Positions 43,081 through 51,856 of a stretch of DNA of 64,000 nucleotides are shown piece by piece. How positions within the stretch are numbered: the first letter of the stretch is position 1; each line of letters opens with the position of its first letter. The DNA is taken from assembly GCF_029714945.1 (NCBI RefSeq), contig NZ_CP121634.1, forward strand, positions 4,671,001 to 4,735,000, given 5' to 3'. A program made the translations under genes and the position numbers. This stretch comes from Bradyrhizobium sp. CIAT3101 (lineage in GTDB: Bacteria; Pseudomonadota; Alphaproteobacteria; Rhizobiales; Xanthobacteraceae). The notes beneath the pieces are model-generated. The model worked only from the letters and a program-made list of their open reading frames with translations. It made no database searches and had not been told where the DNA came from.

Positions 43081-43736
43081 ACGGCGTCCACGACATGGGC
43101 GGCATGGACGGGTTCGGCAAGGTCGAGCCCGAGCCGAACGAGCCTGTTTTCCACGAGGAGTGGGAGTCCCGCGTGCTGGCGATGGTGCGCGCGATGGGCG
43201 CGGCCGGCGCCTTCAACATCGACACCTCGCGCTTCTATCGCGAGACGCTGCCGCCGCATGTCTACCTCTCGAGCTCCTACTACAAGAAGTGGTTCCTCGG
43301 GCTCGAGGAGATGCTGATCGAGAAGGGCTACCTCACCCGCGAAGAGGTCGCCGCCGGTCATGCGATGCAGCCCGGCAAGGCGCTCAAGCATGGCAAGTTC
43401 GACCTCGCCAATGTCGAGCGCATCATGGTGCGCGGCAAGTTCGCCCGCCCTGCCCCCGCGGCCGCCAAATTCAACATCGGCGATCGCGTCCGTGCGAAGA
43501 ACATCCACCCGACCACGCACACGCGGCTGCCGCGCTATGTGCGCGGGCATGTGGGTGTGGTCGAGCTGAACCATGGCTGCCACGTGTTTCCGGATTCCGC
43601 GGCGATGGAGCTTGGTGAGAATCCGCAGTGGCTCTACACCGTCGTATTCGACGGCCGCGACCTCTGGGGCGCGGATGGTGATCCGACGCTGAAAGTCTCG
43701 ATCGACGCGTTCGAGCCTTATCTGGATCCGGCGTAA
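43077..43736 (+). CDS. nthB: Nitrile hydratase beta subunit
   Basis: This is a 219-residue beta subunit beginning with [19 protein letters not shown], the classic start of the family (GTG start at 43077). Further signatures are [37 protein letters not shown] and the C-terminal SH3-like domain [36 protein letters not shown]. The arginines that contact the cysteine claw are in [11 protein letters not shown]. It pairs with the alpha subunit in an alpha2beta2 cytoplasmic enzyme. Its start overlaps the alpha stop and its stop overlaps the accessory gene's start. Confidence 0.93.
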   Translation: MNGVHDMGGMDGFGKVEPEPNEPVFHEEWESRVLAMVRAMGAAGAFNIDTSRFYRETLPPHVYLSSSYYKKWFLGLEEMLIEKGYLTREEVAAGHAMQPGKALKHGKFDLANVERIMVRGKFARPAPAAAKFNIGDRVRAKNIHPTTHTRLPRYVRGHVGVVELNHGCHVFPDSAAMELGENPQWLYTVVFDGRDLWGADGDPTLKVSIDAFEPYLDPA

Positions 43737-44113
43737 TGAGCAGCAAGGCCGCTGCCGCTGCGACGGCAGCCATTCCGAGCATTCCGCGCGATGACGACGG
43801 CCCGGTGTTCCGCGCGCCCTGGGAAGCACACGCCTTCGCGATGGCGCTGACGCTGCACGACCGCGGCGTGTTCACCTGGCCGGAATGGGCCGCAGCCTTG
43901 GCCGATGAGATCAAGCGCGCGCAGGCCGCCGGAGATCCCGATACGGGCGAGACCTATTATCTGCACTGGCTCGCCACCCTGGAGGGGCTCGTCGCCCGCA
44001 AGGGCGTGGCGTCGATCGACACGATGCATCGCTATCGCAATGCCTGGGATCACGCCGCCGATCGCACCCCGCATGGCAAGCCGATCGAGCTGCGGGACGA
44101 GGATTTTGGCTAG
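43736..44113 (+). CDS. Nitrile hydratase accessory (activator) protein
   Basis: This is a 125-residue protein of the small nitrile hydratase activator family, similar to the beta-subunit N-terminus: DGPVFRAPWEAHAFAMALTLHDRGVFTWPEWAAALADEIKRAQ, then YYLHWLATLEGLVARKG. Such proteins carry the cobalt-loaded alpha subunit into the holoenzyme. The ATG at 43736 shares one base with the nthB stop TAA. It is the last gene of the operon; a large palindromic repeat follows directly. Confidence 0.88.
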   Translation: MSSKAAAAATAAIPSIPRDDDGPVFRAPWEAHAFAMALTLHDRGVFTWPEWAAALADEIKRAQAAGDPDTGETYYLHWLATLEGLVARKGVASIDTMHRYRNAWDHAADRTPHGKPIELRDEDFG

Positions 44114-44124
44114 CTAGTGCCTCG

Positions 44125-44270
44125 CTCTCATGTCCCGGACGCGCTGCAGCGTGCAACGCTGCGGCGCAGAGCCGGGACCCAGAAAGCCACAGAGCATCCT
44201 ACACAGACATGGGCCCCGGCTCTGCAGCGCACCGCTGAAGTAGCGCTGCGCCGCGTCCGGGGCACGAGAG
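44125..44270. repeat. Long palindromic intergenic repeat between nitrile hydratase operon and queC
   Basis: The ends CTCTCATGTCCCGGACGCG and CGCGTCCGGGGCACGAGAG are inverted, and inner segments (GCTGCAGCGTG / CGCTGCGC; AGAGCCGGGACCCA / ATGGGCCCCGGCTCT) also pair. The whole region can fold into one long branched hairpin. I remember nearly identical elements as high-copy repeats in Bradyrhizobium genomes. It lies between convergent genes and probably works as a two-way terminator. Confidence 0.7.
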
Positions 44271-44286
44271 GAGTCTGGCGAGGCAA

Positions 44287-45000
44287 CTACCTCCCCGCCA
44301 CAAACTCACGCCATCCCTTCGCGCGCAGGCTGCACGCCGGGCACTCGCCGCAGCCATAGCCCCAATCGTGCTGCGCGCCGCGTTCGCCGAGATAGCAGGT
44401 GTGCGACTGCTCGCGGATGAGATCGACGAGCCCCGCGCCGCCGAGGTCATGCGCCAGCTTCCACGTCGCCGCCTTGTCGATCCACATCAGCGGCGTATGC
44501 AACTCGAACTTGCGGGCCATGCCGAGCGAGAGCGCGGCCTGCATCGCGCGGATGGTGTCGTCGCGGCAATCGGGATAGCCGGAATAGTCGGTCTCGCACA
44601 TGCCGCCGACGATGTGGGTGATGCCCCGGCGATACGCCAGCGCTGCGGCGAACGTCAAAAACACCAGATTGCGGCCGGGCACGAAGGTATTCGGCAGGCC
44701 GTCAGCGCCCATCGCGATTGCGACGTCGCGCGTCAGCGCGGTCTCAGACACGGCGGCCAGCGTCGGGATCGACAGCGTATGGCTCTCGCCGAGCTTGGCG
44801 GCCCAATCGGCACGCAAGCCCTTGATGCCGTCGAACAGCCGGTCGCGGCAATCGAGCTCGACGGCGTGGCGTTGCCCGTAGTCGAACCCCAGCGTTTCCA
44901 CGCGCGCGAAGCGGCTGAGCGCCCAGGCAAGGCTGGTGGTGGAATCCTGGCCGCCGGAAAACAGCACCAGCGCGGTTTGTGATGAAAATGCGTCGCTCAT
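44287..45000 (-). CDS. queC: 7-cyano-7-deazaguanine synthase
   Basis: This 237-residue ATP-dependent ligase makes preQ0, the precursor of queuosine. The ATP pyrophosphatase loop is [12 protein letters not shown]. The zinc-binding cysteines are in HTCYLGER and [17 protein letters not shown]. Further signatures are [28 protein letters not shown] and [18 protein letters not shown] at 45000 (MSDAFSSQ) is chosen; an ATG three codons upstream is also possible. No other queuosine genes or preQ1 riboswitch are visible nearby. Confidence 0.93.
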   Translation of the reverse strand: MSDAFSSQTALVLFSGGQDSTTSLAWALSRFARVETLGFDYGQRHAVELDCRDRLFDGIKGLRADWAAKLGESHTLSIPTLAAVSETALTRDVAIAMGADGLPNTFVPGRNLVFLTFAAALAYRRGITHIVGGMCETDYSGYPDCRDDTIRAMQAALSLGMARKFELHTPLMWIDKAATWKLAHDLGGAGLVDLIREQSHTCYLGERGAQHDWGYGCGECPACSLRAKGWREFVAGR

Positions 45001-45143
45001 GGGCTTCAATTAATCCACATCGCCGACGCCAGCAATGCAGGAACACGCAGGAGCCTCGCACCAAAGAGCCCATCCATTGCCGCCTTATGCTCGCTCTGGT
45101 AGTGTGCTAACATTGCCACACGATCCAATGGATGGAAGACCGT

Positions 45144-45659
45144 ATGGGCTATTTTGAGGGGGTGACTAGTAGCAGTTTCAAGATCACGGAGGATGGTCGC
45201 CGGCTGTTCTTTCCATGGGGGACGCTGGGCCGGGGATACGTTCTTCGCTCGGAGGAGGATTATCGGCGCCTCCTCGCCCAAGTGAAGGCCTTCATGGTGG
45301 TTTCGTTCGCGCTCATCCTCGTGCCCAACTTGCTTCGCGCCTATGTCCTTGCCGCAACGTTGACGATTGTCCCGATTGGATTCTACGGGGTATGGATGTG
45401 GCTGTTGCTGCGCCGATTAGAGGTTGCTGACGAGCGACTGTCCTTCCAGGAAAGCATGACATCCCAGGCCCGCGCTCACGGCGCCGCGGTGCTCTGGCTA
45501 ATGGCAGTCGGCTCGCTGCTACTCGCGCTCGGTGGGTTATTCCTGCTGATCACGAAGCACGAGAAGCTGCTTGGGTCCGCCGCCACTGCTTTCTTCGGCC
45601 TTTGCGCAGTGGCTTTCGTTTTCATGCTCATTCTTAGAAGTCGGACGGCCGACGCCTAG
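45144..45659 (+). CDS. Small membrane protein of unknown function
   Basis: This 171-residue protein begins MGYFEGVTSSSFKITEDGRRLFFPWGTLGRGYVLRSEEDYRRL, a pattern I have seen in conserved uncharacterised membrane proteins. It then has four hydrophobic segments (FMVVSFALILVPNLLRAYVL, IVPIGFYGVWMWLLL, GAAVLWLMAVGSLLLALGGLFLL, AATAFFGLCAVAFVFMLIL). The ATG at 45132 adds four residues. Lower GC content than the neighbours may point to a different history. It stands alone between queC (divergent) and mazG. Function unknown. Confidence 0.65.
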   Translation: MGYFEGVTSSSFKITEDGRRLFFPWGTLGRGYVLRSEEDYRRLLAQVKAFMVVSFALILVPNLLRAYVLAATLTIVPIGFYGVWMWLLLRRLEVADERLSFQESMTSQARAHGAAVLWLMAVGSLLLALGGLFLLITKHEKLLGSAATAFFGLCAVAFVFMLILRSRTADA

Positions 45660-45760
45660 TTGCAGCTCGTCGGTGGAAATCGAGCCGATTCCTGCCCGTC
45701 CCGCTGTGATCGGGCGGACGGTTTTGGCATAAAGCCGGAAACACGCAACTCCGGTGCCCA

Positions 45761-46591
45761 ATGACCCCTTCCCGCGACATTTCCCGCCTGATCGAGATCA
45801 TGGCCGCGCTGCGCACGCCGGTGACCGGCTGCCCCTGGGACCTCGAGCAGGATTTTTCGACGATCGCGCCCTACACGATCGAGGAGGCCTATGAGGTGGT
45901 CGACGCGATCGACCGCAACGATCTCGACGACCTCAGAGAGGAGCTCGGCGACCTCCTGTTGCAGGTCGTGTTCCACGCCCAGATGGCCTCCGAGCAGAAC
46001 GCCTTTGCCTTCGGTGATGTCGTCGAGGCGATCACGCGAAAAATGATCCGGCGTCATCCCCATGTCTTCGCCGACAAGGAGGGCAATCTCGCCTCCTCCC
46101 ATGTCAAGGAAGTCTGGGATCGCATCAAGGCCGAAGAGAAGGCCGAACGCGCTGCGCGCCGTCCGCCGGAGGCAACGCCGCCGCACAAATCTCTGCTGTC
46201 GGGCGTCAAGGCCGGCCAGCCCGCGCTGACCCGCGCCATGGAGCTGCAGCGCAAGGCCTCCACCGTCGGCTTCGACTGGAACGATCCGCGCGCGGTGCTG
46301 CAAAAGATCCGTGAGGAAGCGGACGAGATCGAGGCCGCGCTGGATCGGAACGACAAGCAGGAGATCGCGGAGGAAACCGGCGACCTCATGTTCGCCCTCG
46401 TCAACCTCGCCCGCCATGTCGATGCCGATCCGGAAGCCGCATTGCGTGCGACCAACGCAAAATTCGAAAAGCGCTTTGCCTATATCGAACGCGCACTGGA
46501 GGCGCAGGGGCGCACGCTGGAGCAGGCCTCGCTGGCGGAGATGGACGCGCTGTGGAACGAGGCAAAGGGTGAAGCGGCATCGGAGGGATAA
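45761..46591 (+). CDS. mazG: Nucleoside triphosphate pyrophosphohydrolase
   Basis: This 276-residue house-cleaning enzyme hydrolyses NTPs to NMP and pyrophosphate. It has two MazG domains. In the first, CPWDLEQDFSTIAPYTIEEAYEVVDAI and DLREELGDLLLQVVFHAQMA (residues about 24-85) contain the EExxE...ExxD metal motif. The second is similar (EEADEIEAALDRNDKQEIAEETGDLMFALVNLARHV). Cytoplasmic; the ATG at 45761 gives the family's usual N-terminus. It stands about 100 bases after the small membrane protein gene. Confidence 0.92.
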   Translation: MTPSRDISRLIEIMAALRTPVTGCPWDLEQDFSTIAPYTIEEAYEVVDAIDRNDLDDLREELGDLLLQVVFHAQMASEQNAFAFGDVVEAITRKMIRRHPHVFADKEGNLASSHVKEVWDRIKAEEKAERAARRPPEATPPHKSLLSGVKAGQPALTRAMELQRKASTVGFDWNDPRAVLQKIREEADEIEAALDRNDKQEIAEETGDLMFALVNLARHVDADPEAALRATNAKFEKRFAYIERALEAQGRTLEQASLAEMDALWNEAKGEAASEG

Positions 46592-46833
46592 AAGGCGGTC
46601 CGCCGCTAGCCTTGCGGCATTCACCGCATGCAGCTCCGCCCAACCGGCGCGATTTGATACAGACAAAGGTCAGTCCCCTTTCCTGAATGCAGCGATGCCG
46701 CCCTGCCAGAGCGTAAAGTCCGGCTCGGGGCTTGGTGGATCACCCGTCTTTCAAGCCATCAAATCGTCACGACCGACAGTCTAGAGTTGAACGGCGAAGC
46801 CAGCGCAGCCGTAACCCATGGCAGGTGAGTGCG

Positions 46834-47862
46834 ATGCCACTGAAGAGCTATTCGGTCCTCAAGGGACGCCCGATCGCGATGCGTTTCGGCACCGGCCAGT
46901 CGCCGCACTACCAGGTCCATATCGTGGCCGACAACGCGGACTTCCGCATCGCCGTCAATGTGCAGTCAGCCGACGGAAGCGAAGTCGAATTCCTGGTGCG
47001 GTCGCCCTTTGTCCATCCGATCACCGATCAACTCGCGGCGCTGCCGCAAGGGCTGCATGCGCAACCGCCGAAACCGGGCGGGGTCGCGCTCGACTTCATT
47101 CGCGGCAATCTGATGCAGCCGCAGGAAATGACTCCGCTGCCGCTGTCTGCGCCTGGACCGGATAACGACCTCAACGAGAAGCTCAACCAGTTCGTCCAGC
47201 GCGCACTCTCGGACGAGAGCGCGATAATGTACGCATTCGGCGACACATGGGGACCGGAGACGAAGGCGGACAATTATTTCGGCTTCCGTCCGGGCCGCGG
47301 CATTCACGACATCCATATGAACCAGGGAAACCCGATCGGAAGCTTCTCGGCCGACAACGGCCCGTGGCAGGACGGCGGACTCGTATTCGAATTCCCCAAT
47401 CAAAAGCTTTGGACCGCGGTCTTCCTCAAATTCCAGACGCAGGCCTGGCACACCGACGACAAGACCGGTGATCCAATCGATCTCGGTGGAGGCACGCCGA
47501 CGCCGCCGCCAGATCCGACGACACCTCCGACCGGGCAACTGCCGGATGGTCTCGTGCGCGTCATCGCGGCACTCGTCAACGCCGTGAAGACGCCCGAGCG
47601 GGAGGTCGTCACGCTGCTCAATACGGCCGATCGCGACATCGATCTCACCGGCTGGATGCTGGCCGACAAGCAGAAGAACAAGATGGTCCTGTCAGGGACA
47701 ATCGCGGCCGGGGGCACGCTCGCCGTCGTCGTGCAGGCGCCGATGCAATTGTCGAACCAGGGTGGCATCATTTCGTTGCTGGACGCGAATGGTGTCAAGA
47801 TCCACGGCGTCGCCTATACCAAGGCGCAAGCGAAAACCCCGGGGCTGACCATTCCGTTCTAG
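46834..47862 (+). CDS. YukJ-like (DUF2278) protein with C-terminal lamin-tail domain
   Basis: This is a 342-residue protein with two domains. Residues 1-220 match the YukJ/DUF2278 pattern: MPLKSYSVLKGRPI, HYQVHIVADNADFRIAVNVQS, FRPGRGIHDIHMNQGN and WTAVFLKFQTQAWHT. A proline/threonine linker (TPTPPPDPTTPPTG) leads to a C-terminal beta domain (VVTLLNTADRDIDLTGWMLADKQKNKMVLSGTIAAGGTLAVVV) of the lamin-tail type, which in bacteria is often found on secreted nucleases and surface proteins. No signal peptide is seen. ATG 46834 is preceded by AGGTGAGTGCG. Function is unknown. Confidence 0.75.
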   Translation: MPLKSYSVLKGRPIAMRFGTGQSPHYQVHIVADNADFRIAVNVQSADGSEVEFLVRSPFVHPITDQLAALPQGLHAQPPKPGGVALDFIRGNLMQPQEMTPLPLSAPGPDNDLNEKLNQFVQRALSDESAIMYAFGDTWGPETKADNYFGFRPGRGIHDIHMNQGNPIGSFSADNGPWQDGGLVFEFPNQKLWTAVFLKFQTQAWHTDDKTGDPIDLGGGTPTPPPDPTTPPTGQLPDGLVRVIAALVNAVKTPEREVVTLLNTADRDIDLTGWMLADKQKNKMVLSGTIAAGGTLAVVVQAPMQLSNQGGIISLLDANGVKIHGVAYTKAQAKTPGLTIPF

Positions 47863-47973
47863 GGCTCGCAGTCACAGGTCTCGACGTTCGACTTGGCATT
47901 TTGGTCGTCGGATCGCCCGGAAGCGGTTACTTATGGGGCGAGGACGAGGACTAGTCTCAAGTTCGAGGGCATT

Positions 47974-48432
47974 GTGGACATCAGGCAAGACGATCCGAAG
48001 GCGGCACATGTCGCCGATTTGTTGGCGCATCATCTGAGAGAGCTGCAGAGCGTCATGGGTGAACACGCGCAGGCACTCGACGCGAGCGGTCTTTCGGCTG
48101 CGTCAGTGACGTTCTGGACCGCCTGGCAGGACGGCACGCTGGCCGGCTTCGGTGCCCTGAAGCAGTTCGATGCGACACATGGCGAAGTGAAGTCGATGCG
48201 CGCCGCGCCGACCGCGCGGCGGACCGGTGCCGGGCGCATGATTTTGAACCACATCATTGCCGAGGGGCGTAAGCGCGGATATGCGCGTCTCAGCCTGGAG
48301 ACTGGCACCGCGCTGCTGCATGAACCTGCGATCGCGCTCTACCGCAGCGCCGGCTTCGTCTCATGTGCACCGTTCGCCGACTATCAGGCGAGCCCGCACA
48401 ACCAGTTCATGAGCCTCGATCTGTCCAAATAG
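47974..48432 (+). CDS. GNAT-family N-acetyltransferase
   Basis: This is a 152-residue acetyltransferase. It starts VDIRQDDPKAAHVADLLAHHLRELQ, the usual beginning of a subfamily of small GNAT proteins. The acetyl-CoA binding loop is TARRTGAGRMILNHIIAEGRKRGYARLSLETG. It ends ALYRSAGFVSCAPFADYQASPHNQFMSLDL. The GTG at 47974 is preferred over the TTG at 47893, because the upstream residues have no family match. Substrate unknown. It faces hflX across a large palindromic repeat. Confidence 0.83.
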   Translation: MDIRQDDPKAAHVADLLAHHLRELQSVMGEHAQALDASGLSAASVTFWTAWQDGTLAGFGALKQFDATHGEVKSMRAAPTARRTGAGRMILNHIIAEGRKRGYARLSLETGTALLHEPAIALYRSAGFVSCAPFADYQASPHNQFMSLDLSK

Positions 48433-48450
48433 TTCACTTCACACTCCGCT

Positions 48451-48586
48451 GTCGTCCTGGCGAAAGCCAGGACCCATTACCCCAGCGAGTGGTTTGGCGA
48501 AGGCTCGTAGTTACACGTAGATTGGTACTCAGACCGCTCTACCTCGATAGATCACGCGGTATGGGTCCTGGCTTTCGCCAGGACGA
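48451..48586. repeat. Long palindromic intergenic repeat between GNAT gene and hflX
   Basis: GTCGTCCTGGCGAAAGCCAG at the left end and CTGGCTTTCGCCAGGACGAC at the right end are perfect inverse complements, extended by GACCCATTACC / GTATGGGTC. Each end is also a small hairpin by itself (CCTGGCGAAAGCCAGG). I remember this as another high-copy Bradyrhizobium repeat. It separates convergent genes and ends one base before the hflX stop codon. Confidence 0.7.
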
Positions 48587-49972
48587 CTACGGGGCCGACA
48601 GACGCGGCACGGCATCGAACCTGTTCACCACGATATCCCGCTTGGTCTCGTCCACGCGCACGGTCATGTCGAAGCGGCCGTCATGCAGCTCCTTGGCCAG
48701 CACCTCGGAATTGCGGTGCAGCCAGGAGATGCCGGCGCCGTCGGCGGCGTCGATCGAGAGATCGAGCGTTGTGCGCTTGGCGGCGAGGCGTTCCTCGATG
48801 GCGCTCAGCAGCGCATCGATCCCCTCGCCTGACACGGCGGAGACCAGCATGGCCGGGTGATCCTCAGGCCGGCGCGCCGCGATATTCAACAGCTCTTCGC
48901 GCTGTTCGGAATCGTAGCGGTCGATCTTGTTCCAGACCTCGATGATGCGGCCGGAGTCATCCGGATTGATACCGAGCTGGCGCAGCACGGCGTCGACGTC
49001 GCTCTGCTGCGCCTCAGCGTCTTCATGAGAGATGTCGCGGACATGCAGGATGACGTCGGCTTCCAGCACCTCCTCGAGCGTGGCGCGGAAGGCGGCGACG
49101 AGCTGCGTCGGCAGATTGGAGATGAAGCCAACGGTGTCCGACAACATCGCCTTGCCGCCATGCGGCAGCGTCAGCGCGCGCAAGGTGGGATCGAGCGTTG
49201 CGAACAGCATGTCGGCGGCCTGCACGTCGGCGCGGGTCAGGCGGTTGAACAGCGTCGATTTGCCGGCATTGGTGTAGCCGACCAGCGCAACCACGCGATA
49301 CGGCACGCGCTGGCGGCCGGCGCGATGCAGCCGCCGCGTCGCCTGCACCTTCTTCAGCTCGCCCTCGAGTTTGGAGATGCGTTCCTGGATCAGGCGGCGG
49401 TCGGCCTCGATCTGCGTCTCGCCCGGACCGCCCATGAAGCCGAAACCGCCGCGCTGGCGTTCGAGATGGGTCCAGGAGCGCACCAGGCGCGAGCGCTGGT
49501 AGTTGAGATGGGCGAGTTCGACCTGAAGCGAGCCTTCCTTGGTCTTGGCGCGGCGGCCGAAGATTTCGAGAATGAGTCCGGTGCGGTCGAGCACCTTGGC
49601 GTGCAACTCCTTCTCGAGATTGCGCTGCTGGATGGGCGCGAGCGCGCAATCCATCACCACGAGCTCGGCCTCGAGGCTCTTGGCCAGCGCTGCGATCTCC
49701 TCGACCTTGCCCTTGCCGATATAGGTCGCGGGCCGGATCTGGCTGATCGGCGCGATGATCGCATCCGCAATGACGAGATCGATGGCGCGCGCGAGGCCGG
49801 CGGCTTCGTCGAGCCGCGCCTCGGCATCGCGCTGGATATGACTCTCCGATTGCGCGTCGGCACCGCCTGCGCGCACCCGCAAATAGGGGCCGATGACAAG
49901 CACCCGCCCCGTCTGCTTAGCCCCTGCCGACCGCGGACGATCGGCATCCCCGTCGAAATTCCGGGGTTCCAA
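48587..49972 (-). CDS. hflX: Ribosome-associated GTPase HflX
   Basis: This is a 461-residue GTPase that splits or rescues ribosomes under stress. The N-terminal HflX domain (TYIGKGKVEEIAAL, FGRRAKTKEGSLQVELAHLNYQRSRL) is followed by a coiled coil (RISKLEGELKKVQATR) and the G domain with G1 GYTNAGKST, G3 DTVGFISNLP, G4 NKID and G5 SAVSGEG. The frame reaches a TTG at 49972 as start (MEPRNFDGDADR); this fits the 11-base gap after hfq. The hfq-hflX order is conserved across proteobacteria. Confidence 0.93.
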   Translation of the reverse strand: MEPRNFDGDADRPRSAGAKQTGRVLVIGPYLRVRAGGADAQSESHIQRDAEARLDEAAGLARAIDLVIADAIIAPISQIRPATYIGKGKVEEIAALAKSLEAELVVMDCALAPIQQRNLEKELHAKVLDRTGLILEIFGRRAKTKEGSLQVELAHLNYQRSRLVRSWTHLERQRGGFGFMGGPGETQIEADRRLIQERISKLEGELKKVQATRRLHRAGRQRVPYRVVALVGYTNAGKSTLFNRLTRADVQAADMLFATLDPTLRALTLPHGGKAMLSDTVGFISNLPTQLVAAFRATLEEVLEADVILHVRDISHEDAEAQQSDVDAVLRQLGINPDDSGRIIEVWNKIDRYDSEQREELLNIAARRPEDHPAMLVSAVSGEGIDALLSAIEERLAAKRTTLDLSIDAADGAGISWLHRNSEVLAKELHDGRFDMTVRVDETKRDIVVNRFDAVPRLSAP

Positions 49973-49983
49973 TCAGAGCACTC

Positions 49984-50232
49984 TCAAGCCGGCTGATCCT
50001 CGCCGCCTTCGAACAGCTGGATCGGAGCGCCCGGCATGATGGTCGAGATCGCATGCTTGTAGACGAGCTGCGAATGACCGTCGCGCCGAAGCAGCAAACA
50101 GAAATTGTCGAACCAGGTCACGATGCCCTGGAGCTTCACTCCGTTGACCAGAAAGATCGTCAGTGGCGTTTTGGTTTTGCGAACGTGATTGAGGAAGGTG
50201 TCCTGCAGGTTTTGTGCGCGGTCTGCCGCCAT
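49984..50232 (-). CDS. hfq: RNA chaperone Hfq
   Basis: This is an 82-residue Sm-like RNA chaperone that pairs small RNAs with messages and, in rhizobia, also affects nitrogen fixation. Residues [44 protein letters not shown] (span 7-50) carry the Sm1 motif. The Sm2 motif is [11 protein letters not shown]. An alphaproteobacterial short C-terminus (EGGEDQPA) follows. The upstream 236 bases to ntrX form its promoter region. hflX lies directly downstream. Confidence 0.97.
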   Translation of the reverse strand: MAADRAQNLQDTFLNHVRKTKTPLTIFLVNGVKLQGIVTWFDNFCLLLRRDGHSQLVYKHAISTIMPGAPIQLFEGGEDQPA

Positions 50233-50468
50233 TGTTTTTTTCTCGCTTTGAGTTTCTTTTTATTGCGCCGGTTGCGACCCTGTTTTCAAAATTTGGGCCT
50301 TCTTCCGGTTGCCGTTCCTCATGAGATCCCCCTCGGAGGAACAGCCCCTTGATTAGAGGACAGGTCGGCTTATTAGGCAAGCCGCTTGACGCGGCAGGGC
50401 CCGTCCATTTTCTCCGAAAAACTACGGAAATAGATGATTTTTCTCGCTTATCCCCGGGGCGTCCGGCG

Positions 50469-51839
50469 TCAGCCCACGCCGAGCGCCTTCAACTTCCGGT
50501 GCAACGCCGAACGTTCCATGCCAACAAACTCGGCCGTACGAGAAATATTTCCTGAAAAACGACTGATCTGGGCAATCAAATAGTCGCGCTCGAATACTTC
50601 GCGGGCCTCGCGGAGCGGCAGGCCCATGATGTGCTCGCCATTGTTGCTGGTCGGCATCGCCGGCACCATCGAGCCGACGTCCTGCGGGAGCATATCGGCG
50701 GTGATGATCACCTCCGGTCCGCCTGCGGCCAGAATCATGACTCTTTCAACATTGTTGCGGAGCTGGCGCACATTGCCCGGCCAGACATGCGATTGCAGCA
50801 CGGCCATCGCATCCTGCCCGATCTGCCGTTTGGGCAGGCCGCTGCCGGCCGAGATCTGCTCCATGAAATAGTCGATCAGCTCCGGAATGTCCTCGCGCCG
50901 CTCCGAGAGCGCGGGCACGCGGATCGGCACCACCGAGAGCCGATGATAGAGGTCCTCGCGGAAATGGCCGGCGGCGATCTCCTCTTCGAGATTGCGCGCG
51001 GTCGAGGAGATGATGCGGACGTCGACCTGCACCTTGGCGGTGCCGCCGACGCGCTGGAACGACTGCTCGACCAGCACGCGCAAGATCTTGTTCTGGGTCT
51101 CGCGCGGCATGTCCGCGATCTCGTCGATGAACAGCGTGCCGCCATGGGCCTCTTCGAGCGCGCCCGGCTTGCGCGGCTGCTCGCCGTTGGACTGCTCGAC
51201 GCCGAACAGCTCGTGCTCCATGCGCTCGGGCGTGATCGCGGCGGCGTTGATGACGACGAAGGGGCCATCGGCGCGGCCTGAGGCCGTATGCAGCGTGCGC
51301 GCGGTCAGCTCCTTGCCGGCGCCGGCGGGGCCGACGATCAGGATGCGGCTGTTGGCCTTCGCGGCGCGCTCGATGGTCTGGCGCAACTGGTTCATGCTCG
51401 GCGAGCGGCCGACGAGCTGGCTGGCGCTCGGTGCGAGCTGCTTCAGCTCCTTGACCTCGCGCTTGAGCCGCGAGTTCTCCAGTGCGCGGTTGGCGACCAG
51501 GATCAGGCGATCGGCCTTGAACGGCTTCTCGATGAAATCATAGGCGCCGCGCTTGATCGCCGCGACCGCGGTCTCGATGTTGCCGTGGCCCGAGATCATC
51601 ACCACAGGCAGATCGGCATTGTCCTTCTTGACCTGCTCGAGCAGTTGCAGGCCGTCGAGCTTGGAGCCCTGCAGCCAGATGTCGAGGAATACGAGGTGCG
51701 GCCGGCGATTGGCGATTTCGGCCAAAGCCGAGTCGCTGTCGCGCGCGGTGCGGGTGACGAATCCCTCGTCCTCGAGGATGCCCGCAACGAGATCCCGAAT
51801 ATCGGCCTCATCATCGACAATCAGAATTTCACTTGCCAT
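50469..51839 (-). CDS. ntrX: Nitrogen assimilation response regulator NtrX
   Basis: This is a 456-residue response regulator with receiver (ILIVDDEADIRDLV, phospho-acceptor in VFLDIWL), AAA+ ATPase and Fis-type HTH (MERSALHRKLKALGVG) domains. It pairs with NtrY to control nitrogen metabolism and envelope functions. In the AAA+ domain the Walker A region reads GPAGAGKE instead of GESGTGKE, and the GAFTGA loop that contacts sigma-54 is missing: MEHELFGVEQSNGEQ is followed directly by KPGALEEAHGGTLFIDEI. Sigma-54 activation is therefore unlikely. The gene starts 17 bases after ntrY. Confidence 0.94.
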   Translation of the reverse strand: MASEILIVDDEADIRDLVAGILEDEGFVTRTARDSDSALAEIANRRPHLVFLDIWLQGSKLDGLQLLEQVKKDNADLPVVMISGHGNIETAVAAIKRGAYDFIEKPFKADRLILVANRALENSRLKREVKELKQLAPSASQLVGRSPSMNQLRQTIERAAKANSRILIVGPAGAGKELTARTLHTASGRADGPFVVINAAAITPERMEHELFGVEQSNGEQPRKPGALEEAHGGTLFIDEIADMPRETQNKILRVLVEQSFQRVGGTAKVQVDVRIISSTARNLEEEIAAGHFREDLYHRLSVVPIRVPALSERREDIPELIDYFMEQISAGSGLPKRQIGQDAMAVLQSHVWPGNVRQLRNNVERVMILAAGGPEVIITADMLPQDVGSMVPAMPTSNNGEHIMGLPLREAREVFERDYLIAQISRFSGNISRTAEFVGMERSALHRKLKALGVG

Positions 51840-51856
51840 GGGTCGCGCCTGTCTTG

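Noticed and set aside
45001..45131. preQ1 riboswitch before queC
   Set aside because: No small hairpin plus A-rich tail of the preQ1-I type could be found in the short leader.
47893..47973. Longer N-terminus of the GNAT gene from TTG
   Set aside because: The extra residues (MAFWSSDRPEAV...) have no family match, and the start codon is weak. The GTG at 47974 gives a normal N-terminus.
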